A program made the translations under genes and the position numbers. A stretch of 64,000 bases of DNA from Scilla litardierei (lineage: Eukaryota > Streptophyta > Magnoliopsida > Asparagales > Asparagaceae): the NCBI GenBank assembly GCA_030789695.1, contig CM061139.1:200295641-200359640 (forward strand). The letters are read 5' to 3'. Under the pieces are notes generated by a model, which saw only the letters and a program-made list of their open reading frames with translations, made no database searches and was not told the DNA's origin. Within the stretch, counting starts at the first letter, position 1. Each line of letters begins with the position of its first letter. Shown piece after piece: positions 44,540-55,164 of this stretch.

Positions 44540-45784
44540 CTACACTACTGGATTGATATCACCTATAGCAAAAGGCGGATCCAGTATCTTTGCCGGTGCA
44601 GGCAACTGCTCCAACTGCTCTTTCCGTGGCTCCGCCAGGCGCGTATGTCCACGGACTCCATCAGACTCCAGCAATGCGGCTTCCAGCATCTCTCCAAGGA
44701 CTCCACCTGTACCCTGCAAGAGATAAGCCGCATCAATCTGATGTGGATAATTCTTCCCCAAAATAAATGTATTCCAAAGAGGGTCATCAACATAAGTATT
44801 TAAAATTAAAAACGGTTGACAACACTTCCCTGGAAATAAATCTCTACTCTCATGTACCACATCGATCAACTCCACGTTGTTCGCCTCAGGTTGTTCAGGT
44901 GGCTCGGGCATATAAGCGTAGGTCTCATCAGGCAGCTCCTCATCATCGTCAGACTTATCCCATCTCACCTCCTGATCATAATTAATAGCATCCATGGGTG
45001 CTAACTCCTCGCTCTCCTCCTCGTATACGTCCCATCGTACCTCTTGATCGTATGTACATGAATCCTGCAAAAGGTGCAATGAGTCATCAAAATCTGAATC
45101 ATAGAAAGCATCATACACGGGAGGGGAATCAAATATGAAGGGCGAGGGAGTAAAGAGATCTCCCTGAAGGGGAGCCATAAGCTCTGTGGGATTGTCCTCG
45201 ATGTCAGTGGAAGGGTGGTCCTCTGAGGGATGCTCAGCCTCTGTAGAAGGTGTGGATGGCTGCGGTAGCTCGAAAGGAGGAGGGAAATGCTTGGGATCCT
45301 CATGAATGGCTGTGTCTTCGTCCCAATGCATGGCCTCCTCGGTGACAAGCTCTGGCTCCGCATGTAAGGCTTCCTCAAAAGCAAGCTCTGGCTCATGTGG
45401 GTGGCAAGGGGGAGCGACGATGGCACAAGCTGACTCTCCCCCAAGCTGAACGTGGACATCCTCTGCAGGCTCCTCAGGTATAGAAGGCAATGTAAACGTC
45501 ATCATCTCCTTTTCATGCCTCCTTCTTTGTTTCTGTCCTGGAGCTCGAGGCACCCGATTGCATGGCTTGGCCTCCTCAATAGTAGGTGCAGGTGGCTCTA
45601 TGTGCTCATGTATCTTGACCGCGGTATAAAAGTGGGTCTTGTGCCCCTCAACTAGAGCATAGACTCCATCATCAATTGTGCCTGTGGAAGAGATACGATG
45701 AGTAATAAAGTTTTGAAATTCAAGCTCAAAAGGATCACCTGCCGTTATTGTCAATGGACCGGAAATTCGAACTATGTCGACAAT
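44540..45784 (-). CDS. Gag-like protein of E1, C-terminal part (gene split by element E2)
   Basis: This is the larger piece of the E1 Gag-like gene, on the minus strand, ending in NPVV-stop at 44540. It reads in the same frame as 61325-61828; with E2 and one GTTTC copy left out, the gene is one 583-codon frame including the stop. Its start repeats a module also found in the N-terminal piece (S..GTI.DGVYA..EG...H.YT). The middle is acidic and Pro-rich with the octamer YDQEVRWD twice (about 44960-45060). No zinc knuckle, protease or other enzyme motif is seen. Its role is presumably in particle assembly or packaging, by position only. As it stands the gene is interrupted. Confidence 0.7.
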   Translation of the reverse strand: MVDIVRISGPLTITAGDPFELEFQNFITHRISSTGTIDDGVYALVEGHKTHFYTAVKIHEHIEPPAPTIEEAKPCNRVPRAPGQKQRRRHEKEMMTFTLPSIPEEPAEDVHVQLGGESACAIVAPPCHPHEPELAFEEALHAEPELVTEEAMHWDEDTAIHEDPKHFPPPFELPQPSTPSTEAEHPSEDHPSTDIEDNPTELMAPLQGDLFTPSPFIFDSPPVYDAFYDSDFDDSLHLLQDSCTYDQEVRWDVYEEESEELAPMDAINYDQEVRWDKSDDDEELPDETYAYMPEPPEQPEANNVELIDVVHESRDLFPGKCCQPFLILNTYVDDPLWNTFILGKNYPHQIDAAYLLQGTGGVLGEMLEAALLESDGVRGHTRLAEPRKEQLEQLPAPAKILDPPFAIGDINPVV

Positions 45785-45789
45785 GTTTC

Positions 45790-48700
45790 TGTAACGACCT
45801 AAAATTTCATCACTTCAATTTACCTATTTCTACATACTTTAAAAATTAATTTTTCTTTATAAATGTTCGTGAAGAATTTTATAACAAAACTGATTTCAAA
45901 AATTCTTATAAAAATATTTTAGAGCACTAGACTTATCATATTATATTTCAGCAATTTCAGATTTTCTCAGATGCCCAAAACATTTCTGTTAAAATTAATC
46001 TCCCAAAATTACCGTTTTGATTCAACGAATTTATTTTCTATACAAACGTCTTCAAAACGTTTTCAAACTTGTACGGTAGCATCATATGATCATTTAGGGC
46101 TCCCCACATTAATTTCGTAATTTTCTGATATCATTTCAATAGAGAACCCGCAAACCCGCTTTCTAAACGTTTTGGCCAAAAACTAGTATTTCCGTAGCTC
46201 AAACCCTGGAACGGTTATCGTATTCGTCATCCTCGTGACGATACGGTCCCGTGGGTACGTTTTCGTAATTTTTCGGAGTTATTTGCGAAAACGAGTTTGT
46301 ATTCCTCCGCTTTGTTAATTACAATCGCTAATGACCTAATTAACCCTAATCTAACCCCATCTACCCATCCCTTGTGGTTAAATCTGAATTGGCTCAGATC
46401 TAACCCTCCCATCTAACCCCATCTACCCTCTCATCTACCCCCTCATCTACCCCCACTAATTACAATCTTGCCATTAACTAGACCTATAAATAAACCCCCT
46501 TCCCTTTTGTATTTTAACACACACAGCTTACTCTCTATCTCTCCCCGTTTCGTTTCAAACCCAGGCGCTCTCTCTTCTCAAACGAAACCGCCTGCTCCCC
46601 CTCTCTATCTCGCTCACTCTATCACTCCCGCTCTCTCTCTCTCTCCCCTCCCTCATATTCACCTCAGGCGGACACGACCGTCGCTTCGCCGCCCCCGTCC
46701 GCCATCGGAGCACTCCCCCAGCGCCACCACCGTCGCTTCCCCTCGCCCAGCAGCTCCGCCCGCCTCCGTGACCCTCCGCCGCCGCCGCTGCATTGCCGCC
46801 GTCGTGCCCTGACGAAGCCCCGAGACCTCCGTACACCGCTCAACCGCGAGCTCCTCTCCGAGCTCACTGCAGCAACCCCGGACGAACCCCCGCCTCTTCG
46901 AGCTTCCGATCCCACAGCGCCGCAGCCGCCGCCGTGAGCCACCGCCAGAGCTCACCGCCGTCACCGCCCTCCGCCGTCACCGCCCTCCGCCGTCGCCGCC
47001 CTCCGTGCTCCGCCTCCGCCGCCTGAGCCCGCCGTCGCCGCCTGCCACGAAAACGAAAACGAAAACGAAGCAACGGTAATAATACGCGATGGCAAACTTG
47101 TAAATATCGCGTATTTTCGTATTTTTCGTATTTTAAATAATTAATAAATGGGGTTTAAGGTTATAAATCCATAACTAATTATACAGGGGCCAGAAAAATG
47201 AGTGACTAGTCCCAGAAAATCAGAAACGTCGAAACGAATCCATTGGCGCTAGTTTCGTCGCAATCAGGCAAGTATATTTCTCACAGTGAATTTTTAAAGG
47301 CAAAACTTAAATATGTTAAAATTCTTCTAAAATTCGTAGCTTGCAATTTTTACGTATATGTACGTCTGATAAAAATATATGTTACAGTACTTGTAAATAC
47401 GATCGTTTTGACATCTTGTTTGCAAAATTCTGACGTACGGTTTGCCCGGAATAAATCTTTGAAGATATGTTGTAATGATAAATTCTTGTTTTAAAAATCC
47501 TTTTAAAATTCGTAATCTGTGATTTTTACGTGCACTTACGTACGATAAAAATATATGTCGTAGTACTAGTGAATACGATCATTTTGACACCTTGTTTGAA
47601 GAATTCTGATGTACGGTTTGCTCTAAACAATTCCTTGAACATATGTTTTAAAAATCATTCTTGATTTAAAATTGCTTTTTGGCTATTTAAAGTTGTTTAA
47701 AAATTGTTTAAAAATCTTGAAAAATAACTACTAGTCTTAGAAAGTATTTTAAGCTAATTTAAACTCTTTTGCTTAGTTAAAATTAGATCTTACTCGTTCT
47801 TTCATCAATTTAAGTGATCTTTATGTTTTCTTCTAATTGCTAAATCGAATCGCAAAGTGGTGAACTTTTGTGAAACTATCGTACGGACTGTTGAAAACCG
47901 AGACTGAATTGACTGAAATGGAAGATGGAACTTCAACAATATTGAATGGAAGATGGAACTTTAACAATATAGAATGAAAGATGGAATTTCAATAATAGAC
48001 AGATAGCACACGTTCTTGTGACCGACACTAGACTTGACCTGGGATTGGGGTAGTCTACGATCACAAGTGTTACAGAATGACTGGATGCGCCATACTAAAT
48101 TACCTCCAACACATTACGGGGGTTAGAACCTTGACCGTTGCCATATCGGAACGGTGGGTAAGCCGCGGAGTTGCTCCCGTCGCAGGCTGCATGTTGGTTA
48201 TCTCTAGTACTCTTGGACATGGACTTATCACTAGGATAGACTGGTTATTGACTATTGTTCTAACATCTTTTCTGCAGGTCGCTACAGTGTGTTTATTAAA
48301 TGCTAAATTGTCACAGGTTGCTGATAGTATTGCAAATTGTTATTGAAATTGCTACAGGTTGCAAATGGTATTGCAAATGGCTATCAATGATTTAATTGCT
48401 GCAGGTTGCAAATGTTTAACTGCTTTAACTGTTTTAACTACTTTAAACTGCTTTATCTCTTTTATTGCTCATTTGTAAATTAAGCTTATTGCTTGTCTTT
48501 AAGTGCATCATTGTTTAAATTTAAGATGTCCAACATTTTGGTTTTGAGATTATCTTGCCGAGTAAACCTCGCTGACGGACATTTCATTTTGTTGTTTTAC
48601 GAAATGTCCGTCAGGTATCGATAGTGAGTTCCTTGAAGACACTACTGCAGAAACCGAGCCAGTGCTCGAAGGCTACGTGGAGTATCTACCCACAGAAGAC

Positions 48701-49004
48701 TAGACTTTTACCTTCGCGTCAGCACTTATATATGTAATTCGTGTACTTTGTTTGTATTGGCCATGCTAGGCCAAGCTGTATCTTAATAATTGTACACTGG
48801 ATATGTAATAATGTTGTTTGAGCTGCTTCTTAAATTTGCAAGCAAGAATCTGCAATTTTTATACAGACGCTTAGTGTGTTTAAGCCAAGGAGGAAGAAAA
48901 GAAAAAGATTCCAAAAGAAAAAAAAAGTACTCCTCCTTGTTTTAAGCACATCGCGGACCCGCTCGCGTCCTCGCTCCCGGTAGAATGGGAAGCGGGGCGT
49001 GACA
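45790..49004 (+). repeat. LTR copy 1 of E2 (3215 bp)
   Basis: This LTR has a TATA box TATAAATAAA (46485-46494), preceded by five CATCTACCC-type direct repeats (46357-46455). It is followed by a pyrimidine-rich leader with CT runs and a 500-base GC-rich segment (46560-47045) of CCGCCG-type sequence. An inverted pair GACGGACATTTC / GAAATGTCCGTC lies at about 48572-48613. ORFs in the GC-rich part are composition artefacts. Confidence 0.93.
46485..46494 (+). promoter_or_regulatory. TATA box of E2 LTR copy 1
   Basis: TATAAATAAA is followed by a C/T-rich start region. The same box is present at 52645-52654 and 58805-58814 in the other copies. Confidence 0.65.
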
Positions 49005-49221
49005 GGTTTTGGTGGCGGCCCATGCAGGTCATCTTGCTTATGCAAATACTTTAAGATCGGTTTAAATGACATTAATATCTAAGTGTACAACTAGAATAGA
49101 TTTATTCTAACTTACCTCACATTGCGGTTTGTTTTGAAGTTTGGCAGGTCAACCAGATACTCACAACTGATGGTGATTTGATTTTAACTTACCTTACATT
49201 GCGGTTTGTTTTAAAGTATAT

Positions 49222-49374
49222 ATGGCAGGTCGACCAGATACAGACGACGTCACCAACAACGACATCTTGGGTATCGTAAAGGAAATACCGGAAATTCAAC
49301 CCTATATTCTCCACGAAGCTGCAGAGCCTGTAATCACTGGTATACCTGAACCTTTTCCCTCTATGTCGATTTGA
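49222..49374 (+). pseudogene. Gag remnant of E2 (50 codons)
   Basis: It starts with ATGGCAGG like the chromovirus gag at 35872 and then has an unrelated acidic stretch. It reaches PVITG, which matches the last Gag residues (VITG) before the intron-like segment at 37004, and is followed at once by a GTATAC that could be the donor. Most of gag, including the zinc knuckles, is gone. The second copy is at 55382-55534. Confidence 0.6.
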
Positions 49375-50319
49375 CACCCATCGTCTTTATTATCATTGCT
49401 AGCATATGTTATCGTGCTATAGCATGTCCACATCTTGATTTGGAAATTTTCTATCACAAAATTTGCAACGAACTATTTCCATTGAACTTCATTACCTTTT
49501 TCGAATTCTTAACCATTGCTTAGGAACTCATGTTCCATTCTTGGTTATACCCTCCCTAGTAGCCACTTTTGCTAACCGTTATAGTTATTTTCATTGGATG
49601 AACCATCTACTCATTCCATCAACCTTTCCTTCAGTTGATGATGGCACTCATATAAATGATAATCTTCCTTCAATGGACCATGATACCGGTCAATGTGCTT
49701 GGCTAAAGTCTGTTGGATCGACCTAGCTAGACTGGGCATAAGTGATCCTAGCTTAGTCACTTCCCTGGCCGTGTCCGCTGGACCGCAAGGATGTGAATCA
49801 TGATTATGTAACGCCATCGATCTTCATCATTATCACCTTCTCTTCGCTTGATGACCTTTCGATTGACCTTCTTAGAATCTTTCTTTAGTCCCCTTGAACT
49901 CTAGTTATGGAGGACAGCATTCGAATTTTGATCATCAGAAGTTCGAGTTCAACCACTGAAGCAAATCGAAGGGCCACACTGCAAGCGACTGTCCTGAGAG
50001 GAAGTCTCAGCCTTCCAACTCTGCTTAGCAACGTCAACCAACAACAAGTGTACCAGCAGACTCGACAACAGGTGCTACCCTAAAGACGCCAAGCTTGTAC
50101 CATGACGGTAGAAGAAGCTGAGGATACGGACCAAGTAATCCCAGGTACGAGATATTCCACTAAGCTACTTACTCTGTTATTTAGAGCTTGGACATGTTTC
50201 TTATCACTGTAACTGTTAAACCTCTGACTCCACGTTGGATGGTCGAGACCGCTGGCAGTTCCCAGCGGATGCCTCCAATGTTCTATTGTGATTTGTAACC
50301 GAGGTCTTTTTGCTAAATC

Positions 50320-50465
50320 CATGGTGATAGAGATGCCAACATTTGATGTTGTTCTTGGAATGAATTGGTTAAGGACATTTCATGCCACCTTTGACTGTCG
50401 TCAAAGGAGGGTAGAGTTCAAAATACCCGACCATCTTAAGTTCAAGTTCCTCCGCGGAAGCAGAT
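50320..50465 (+). pseudogene. Protease scrap of E2
   Basis: The reading MPTFDVVLGMNWLRTFHAT followed by RRVEFKIPDH is the C-terminal end of a chromovirus aspartic protease (compare VLGMDWL at 37365). The catalytic DSG part is missing. The second copy is at 56480-56625. Confidence 0.75.
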
Positions 50466-50599
50466 CGAAGGACGCTCAGAAGTATTCGAGGATGATACTA
50501 GAGATTTTGAGACGACCCAACCTGACGTGCCAGTGTAGGTTGTTGGCGTCTTTTCATTTTGTGCTCGTATTTCTCCTCTAGCCCATACTTCTATCTTGT

Positions 50600-50912
50600 A
50601 CCTAATTTCTTTCCCCCAAGGGTTTGATTCATTTCCCACTGACCGCCTTTCCCCCTCTTTATTGCGTTCTGTCCGTTTCCTCTCCTCGAGCCCCGTTCCA
50701 GCCTAACACCGACGACTTCGGTGCCCCCCTTTTCTTTTTAACCCATCTCCTTCCTCCGCAAGCCACCCCGTGGCTTTCTCTTTTCGCTCAGACATCGCCC
50801 CCTCCCCCCAGCCTCTTCCCCAAGCGAGCTCGATCAGACCTCGTGTCGCCACTCCGATCTCCGATCCGCCAGCTTCCACTTCGCTCCATCTCATAGGCCC
50901 TAGCTCCCCGAC
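50600..50912 (+). other. C/T-rich stretch in E2 internal region, unlike retrotransposon sequence
   Basis: Strongly pyrimidine-rich DNA with several short ORFs lies between the protease scrap and the next ORF. It resembles the 5' leader of a plant gene more than a retrotransposon body, but I recognise no gene. Confidence 0.35.
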
Positions 50913-51479
50913 ATGGATCGCCAGCCAGTCGGAGCCCTCGTCGCCGCAGATCGCCAGCCGCCGATGGCCCACCAACGACCTTGGGGTCTGTTGGGCCTAG
51001 CAGCAACCCTCACCGCCACCCTCGCTACCGCCGCTTGGCTGAGATCTTGGGAAGCCGTGATCCTTGGGCTTCTCTTGAGCTCTCTGCCTTGGGTCTCACC
51101 CACGTGGAGATCCCGTTTAGGCTTCCTCTTGCGTCTACTCCTTTTGGTGTGCGGGAAAGCGTGTTTTTGGTTGTTCATTTGTTGGGTGATGTTGGGTGTT
51201 GCAAATGTCAAGTATTGGTCTACGGAAGGAGTGATGGCGATGAATATCGGCATGATATTGGCCTTGGGTGTTGAAGTTGGATGTAGGCCTTGTGCTTGGC
51301 TCTGGATGAGAGCATGGATCCTGCCTTATTGTGTGATAGTATGGAGATTGACGGAAGAAATGCTGGCAGTGAGTACTGACTTAGAGTGTTGGCCTTGTAC
51401 TTACCTTTGGGCGGTGATTTGGACGTTAGCATGTGGTTGGGCATTATGGAAATTGATGGTGTTGGTACCCGTGGATTAG
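50913..51479 (+). CDS. Unrecognised 188-codon ORF in E2 internal region 1
   Basis: This ORF is not recognised. Its N-terminal third is Pro/Ala-rich, then it becomes rich in Leu, Trp and Cys with several hydrophobic stretches (LLLSSLPW, LGFLLRLLLLV, CFWLFICWVMLGV) that look like membrane segments. Other frames over the same bases are also open for long distances, which argues that much of the openness comes from base composition. It may be a captured host fragment or chance. The identical ORF occurs at 57073-57639. Confidence 0.25.
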   Translation: MDRQPVGALVAADRQPPMAHQRPWGLLGLAATLTATLATAAWLRSWEAVILGLLLSSLPWVSPTWRSRLGFLLRLLLLVCGKACFWLFICWVMLGVANVKYWSTEGVMAMNIGMILALGVEVGCRPCAWLWMRAWILPYCVIVWRLTEEMLAVSTDLECWPCTYLWAVIWTLACGWALWKLMVLVPVD

Positions 51480-51936
51480 TCGATACGTGCTATATGATGA
51501 GCGACATCTTTGATTAAGACCCAGTAGCACGAATAAACCTTATGTTCTTCCATTTATGAGGTTTAAATAGCTTGCTACTGGCTTATCACCTCAGGTTCCA
51601 AGTTCGAACAGATGTGGTCATCATAATAGCCCTCATTTTCATGTGATTATCTCATGTTAATTTTGGACTACTTGAGAAGGCATGGTAACTATTGTAGTGA
51701 TACTGGTCGGGACTAGTTACGGAAACTATGATGATGTTAATACTTATTAGAAATATCTCTTGTTTTCTTGATGCCATTATATCACATTATATTTCATGCT
51801 ATTAACAACTTATTTTCTAAATTGTAATCATTCGACTAGTTTTCCATTTTATCATTTATTTGTTTGAGCTTCTTAAATACCAGTAATTATTTTATTTTAT
51901 AAAGTTTTGAGAAATTCCGAGGACGGAATTATTTTT

Positions 51937-51949
51937 AAGGAGGGTAGGA
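51937..51949 (+). promoter_or_regulatory. Polypurine tract of E2, copy 1
   Basis: AAGGAGGGTAGGA stands directly before the second LTR, after the GAGGACGGAATT motif. The second copy is at 58097-58109. Confidence 0.8.
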
Positions 51950-54900
51950 TGTAACGACCTAAAATTTCATCACTTCAATTTACCTATTTCTACATACTTT
52001 AAAAATTAATTTTTCTTTATAAATGTTCGTGAAGAATTTTATAACAAAACTGATTTCAAAAATTCTTATAAAAATATTTTAGAGCACTAGACTTATCATA
52101 TTATATTTCAGCAATTTCAGATTTTCTCAGATGCCCAAAACATTTCTGTTAAAATTAATCTCCCAAAATTACCGTTTTGATTCAACGAATTTATTTTCTA
52201 TACAAACGTCTTCAAAACGTTTTCAAACTTGTACGGTAGCATCATATGATCATTTAGGGCTCCCCACATTAATTTCGTAATTTTCTGATATCATTTCAAT
52301 AGAGAACCCGCAAACCCGCTTTCTAAACGTTTTGGCCAAAAACTAGTATTTCCGTAGCTCAAACCCTGGAACGGTTATCGTATTCGTCATCCTCGTGACG
52401 ATACGGTCCCGTGGGTACGTTTTCGTAATTTTTCGGAGTTATTTGCGAAAACGAGTTTGTATTCCTCCGCTTTGTTAATTACAATCGCTAATGACCTAAT
52501 TAACCCTAATCTAACCCCATCTACCCATCCCTTGTGGTTAAATCTGAATTGGCTCAGATCTAACCCTCCCATCTAACCCCATCTACCCTCTCATCTACCC
52601 CCTCATCTACCCCCACTAATTACAATCTTGCCATTAACTAGACCTATAAATAAACCCCCTTCCCTTTTGTATTTTAACACACACAGCTTACTCTCTATCT
52701 CTCCCCGTTTCGTTTCAAACCCAGGCGCTCTCTCTTCTCAAACGAAACCGCCTGCTCCCCCTCTCTATCTCGCTCACTCTATCACTCCCGCTCTCTCTCT
52801 CTCTCCCCTCCCTCATATTCACCTCAGGCGGACACGACCGTCGCTTCGCCGCCCCCGTCCGCCATCGGAGCACTCCCCCAGCGCCACCACCGTCGCTTCC
52901 CCTCGCCCAGCAGCTCCGCCCGCCTCCGTGACCCTCCGCCGCCGCCGCTGCATTGCCGCCGTCGTGCCCTGACGAAGCCCCGAGACCTCCGTACACCGCT
53001 CAACCGCGAGCTCCTCTCCGAGCTCACTGCAGCAACCCCGGACGAACCCCCGCCTCTTCGAGCTTCCGATCCCACAGCGCCGCAGCCGCCGCCGTGAGCC
53101 ACCGCCAGAGCTCACCGCCGTCACCGCCCTCCGCCGTCACCGCCCTCCGCCGTCGCCGCCCTCCGTGCTCCGCCTCCGCCGCCTGAGCCCGCCGTCGCCG
53201 CCTGCCACGAAAACGAAAACGAAAACGAAGCAACGGTAATAATACGCGATGGCAAACTTGTAAATATCGCGTATTTTCGTATTTTTCGTATTTTAAATAA
53301 TTAATAAATGGGGTTTAAGGTTATAAATCCATAACTAATTATACAGGGGCCAGAAAAATGAGTGACTAGTCCCAGAAAATCAGAAACGTCGAAACGAATC
53401 CATTGGCGCTAGTTTCGTCGCAATCAGGCAAGTATATTTCTCACAGTGAATTTTTAAAGGCAAAACTTAAATATGTTAAAATTCTTCTAAAATTCGTAGC
53501 TTGCAATTTTTACGTATATGTACGTCTGATAAAAATATATGTTACAGTACTTGTAAATACGATCGTTTTGACATCTTGTTTGCAAAATTCTGACGTACGG
53601 TTTGCCCGGAATAAATCTTTGAAGATATGTTGTAATGATAAATTCTTGTTTTAAAAATCCTTTTAAAATTCGTAATCTGTGATTTTTACGTGCACTTACG
53701 TACGATAAAAATATATGTCGTAGTACTAGTGAATACGATCATTTTGACACCTTGTTTGAAGAATTCTGATGTACGGTTTGCTCTAAACAATTCCTTGAAC
53801 ATATGTTTTAAAAATCATTCTTGATTTAAAATTGCTTTTTGGCTATTTAAAGTTGTTTAAAAATTGTTTAAAAATCTTGAAAAATAACTACTAGTCTTAG
53901 AAAGTATTTTAAGCTAATTTAAACTCTTTTGCTTAGTTAAAATTAGATCTTACTCGTTCTTTCATCAATTTAAGTGATCTTTATGTTTTCTTCTAATTGC
54001 TAAATCGAATCGCAAAGTGGTGAACTTTTGTGAAACTATCGTACGGACTGTTGAAAACCGAGACTGAATTGACTGAAATGGAAGATGGAACTTCAACAAT
54101 ATTGAATGGAAGATGGAACTTTAACAATATAGAATGAAAGATGGAATTTCAATAATAGACAGATAGCACACGTTCTTGTGACCGACACTAGACTTGACCT
54201 GGGATTGGGGTAGTCTACGATCACAAGTGTTACAGAATGACTGGATGCGCCATACTAAATTACCTCCAACACATTACGGGGGTTAGAACCTTGACCGTTG
54301 CCATATCGGAACGGTGGGTAAGCCGCGGAGTTGCTCCCGTCGCAGGCTGCATGTTGGTTATCTCTAGTACTCTTGGACATGGACTTATCACTAGGATAGA
54401 CTGGTTATTGACTATTGTTCTAACATCTTTTCTGCAGGTCGCTACAGTGTGTTTATTAAATGCTAAATTGTCACAGGTTGCTGATAGTATTGCAAATTGT
54501 TATTGAAATTGCTACAGGTTGCAAATGGTATTGCAAATGGCTATCAATGATTTAATTGCTGCAGGTTGCAAATGTTTAACTGCTTTAACTGTTTTAACTA
54601 CTTTAAACTGCTTTATCTCTTTTATTGCTCATTTGTAAATTAAGCTTATTGCTTGTCTTTAAGTGCATCATTGTTTAAATTTAAGATGTCCAACATTTTG
54701 GTTTTGAGATTATCTTGCCGAGTAAACCTCGCTGACGGACATTTCATTTTGTTGTTTTACGAAATGTCCGTCAGGTATCGATAGTGAGTTCCTTGAAGAC
54801 ACTACTGCAGAAACCGAGCCAGTGCTCGAAGGCTACGTGGAGTATCTACCCACAGAAGACTAGACTTTTACCTTCGCGTCAGCACTTATATATGTAATTC

Positions 54901-55164
54901 GTGTACTTTGTTTGTATTGGCCATGCTAGGCCAAGCTGTATCTTAATAATTGTACACTGGATATGTAATAATGTTGTTTGAGCTGCTTCTTAAATTTGCA
55001 AGCAAGAATCTGCAATTTTTATACAGACGCTTAGTGTGTTTAAGCCAAGGAGGAAGAAAAGAAAAAGATTCCAAAAGAAAAAAAAAGTACTCCTCCTTGT
55101 TTTAAGCACATCGCGGACCCGCTCGCGTCCTCGCTCCCGGTAGAATGGGAAGCGGGGCGTGACA
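51950..55164 (+). repeat. LTR copy 2 of E2, shared by both bodies
   Basis: This is the middle LTR, identical to copy 1 wherever I compared it. It serves at once as 3' LTR of the left body and 5' LTR of the right body. Confidence 0.93.

Larger units (their letters stand above)
49005..51949 (+). mobile_element. Internal region 1 of E2
   Basis: This 2945-bp segment begins GGTTTTGGTGGCGGCCCATG (probable primer-site region). It holds a 50-codon gag remnant, a protease scrap (about 50320-50460), a C/T-rich stretch, an unexplained ORF (50913-51479) and ends with TCCGAGGACGGAATTATTTT and a polypurine tract. The last two are typical of the 3' end of Tekay/Del elements. Reverse transcriptase, integrase and most of gag are deleted. 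Confidence 0.85.

Noticed and set aside
46468..47073. Overlapping ORFs of 60-114 codons on both strands in the GC-rich part of the E2 LTR (and copies at 52628 and 58788)
   Set aside because: They are open in several frames at once because of CCGCCG-type composition, have no domains, and lie in an LTR.
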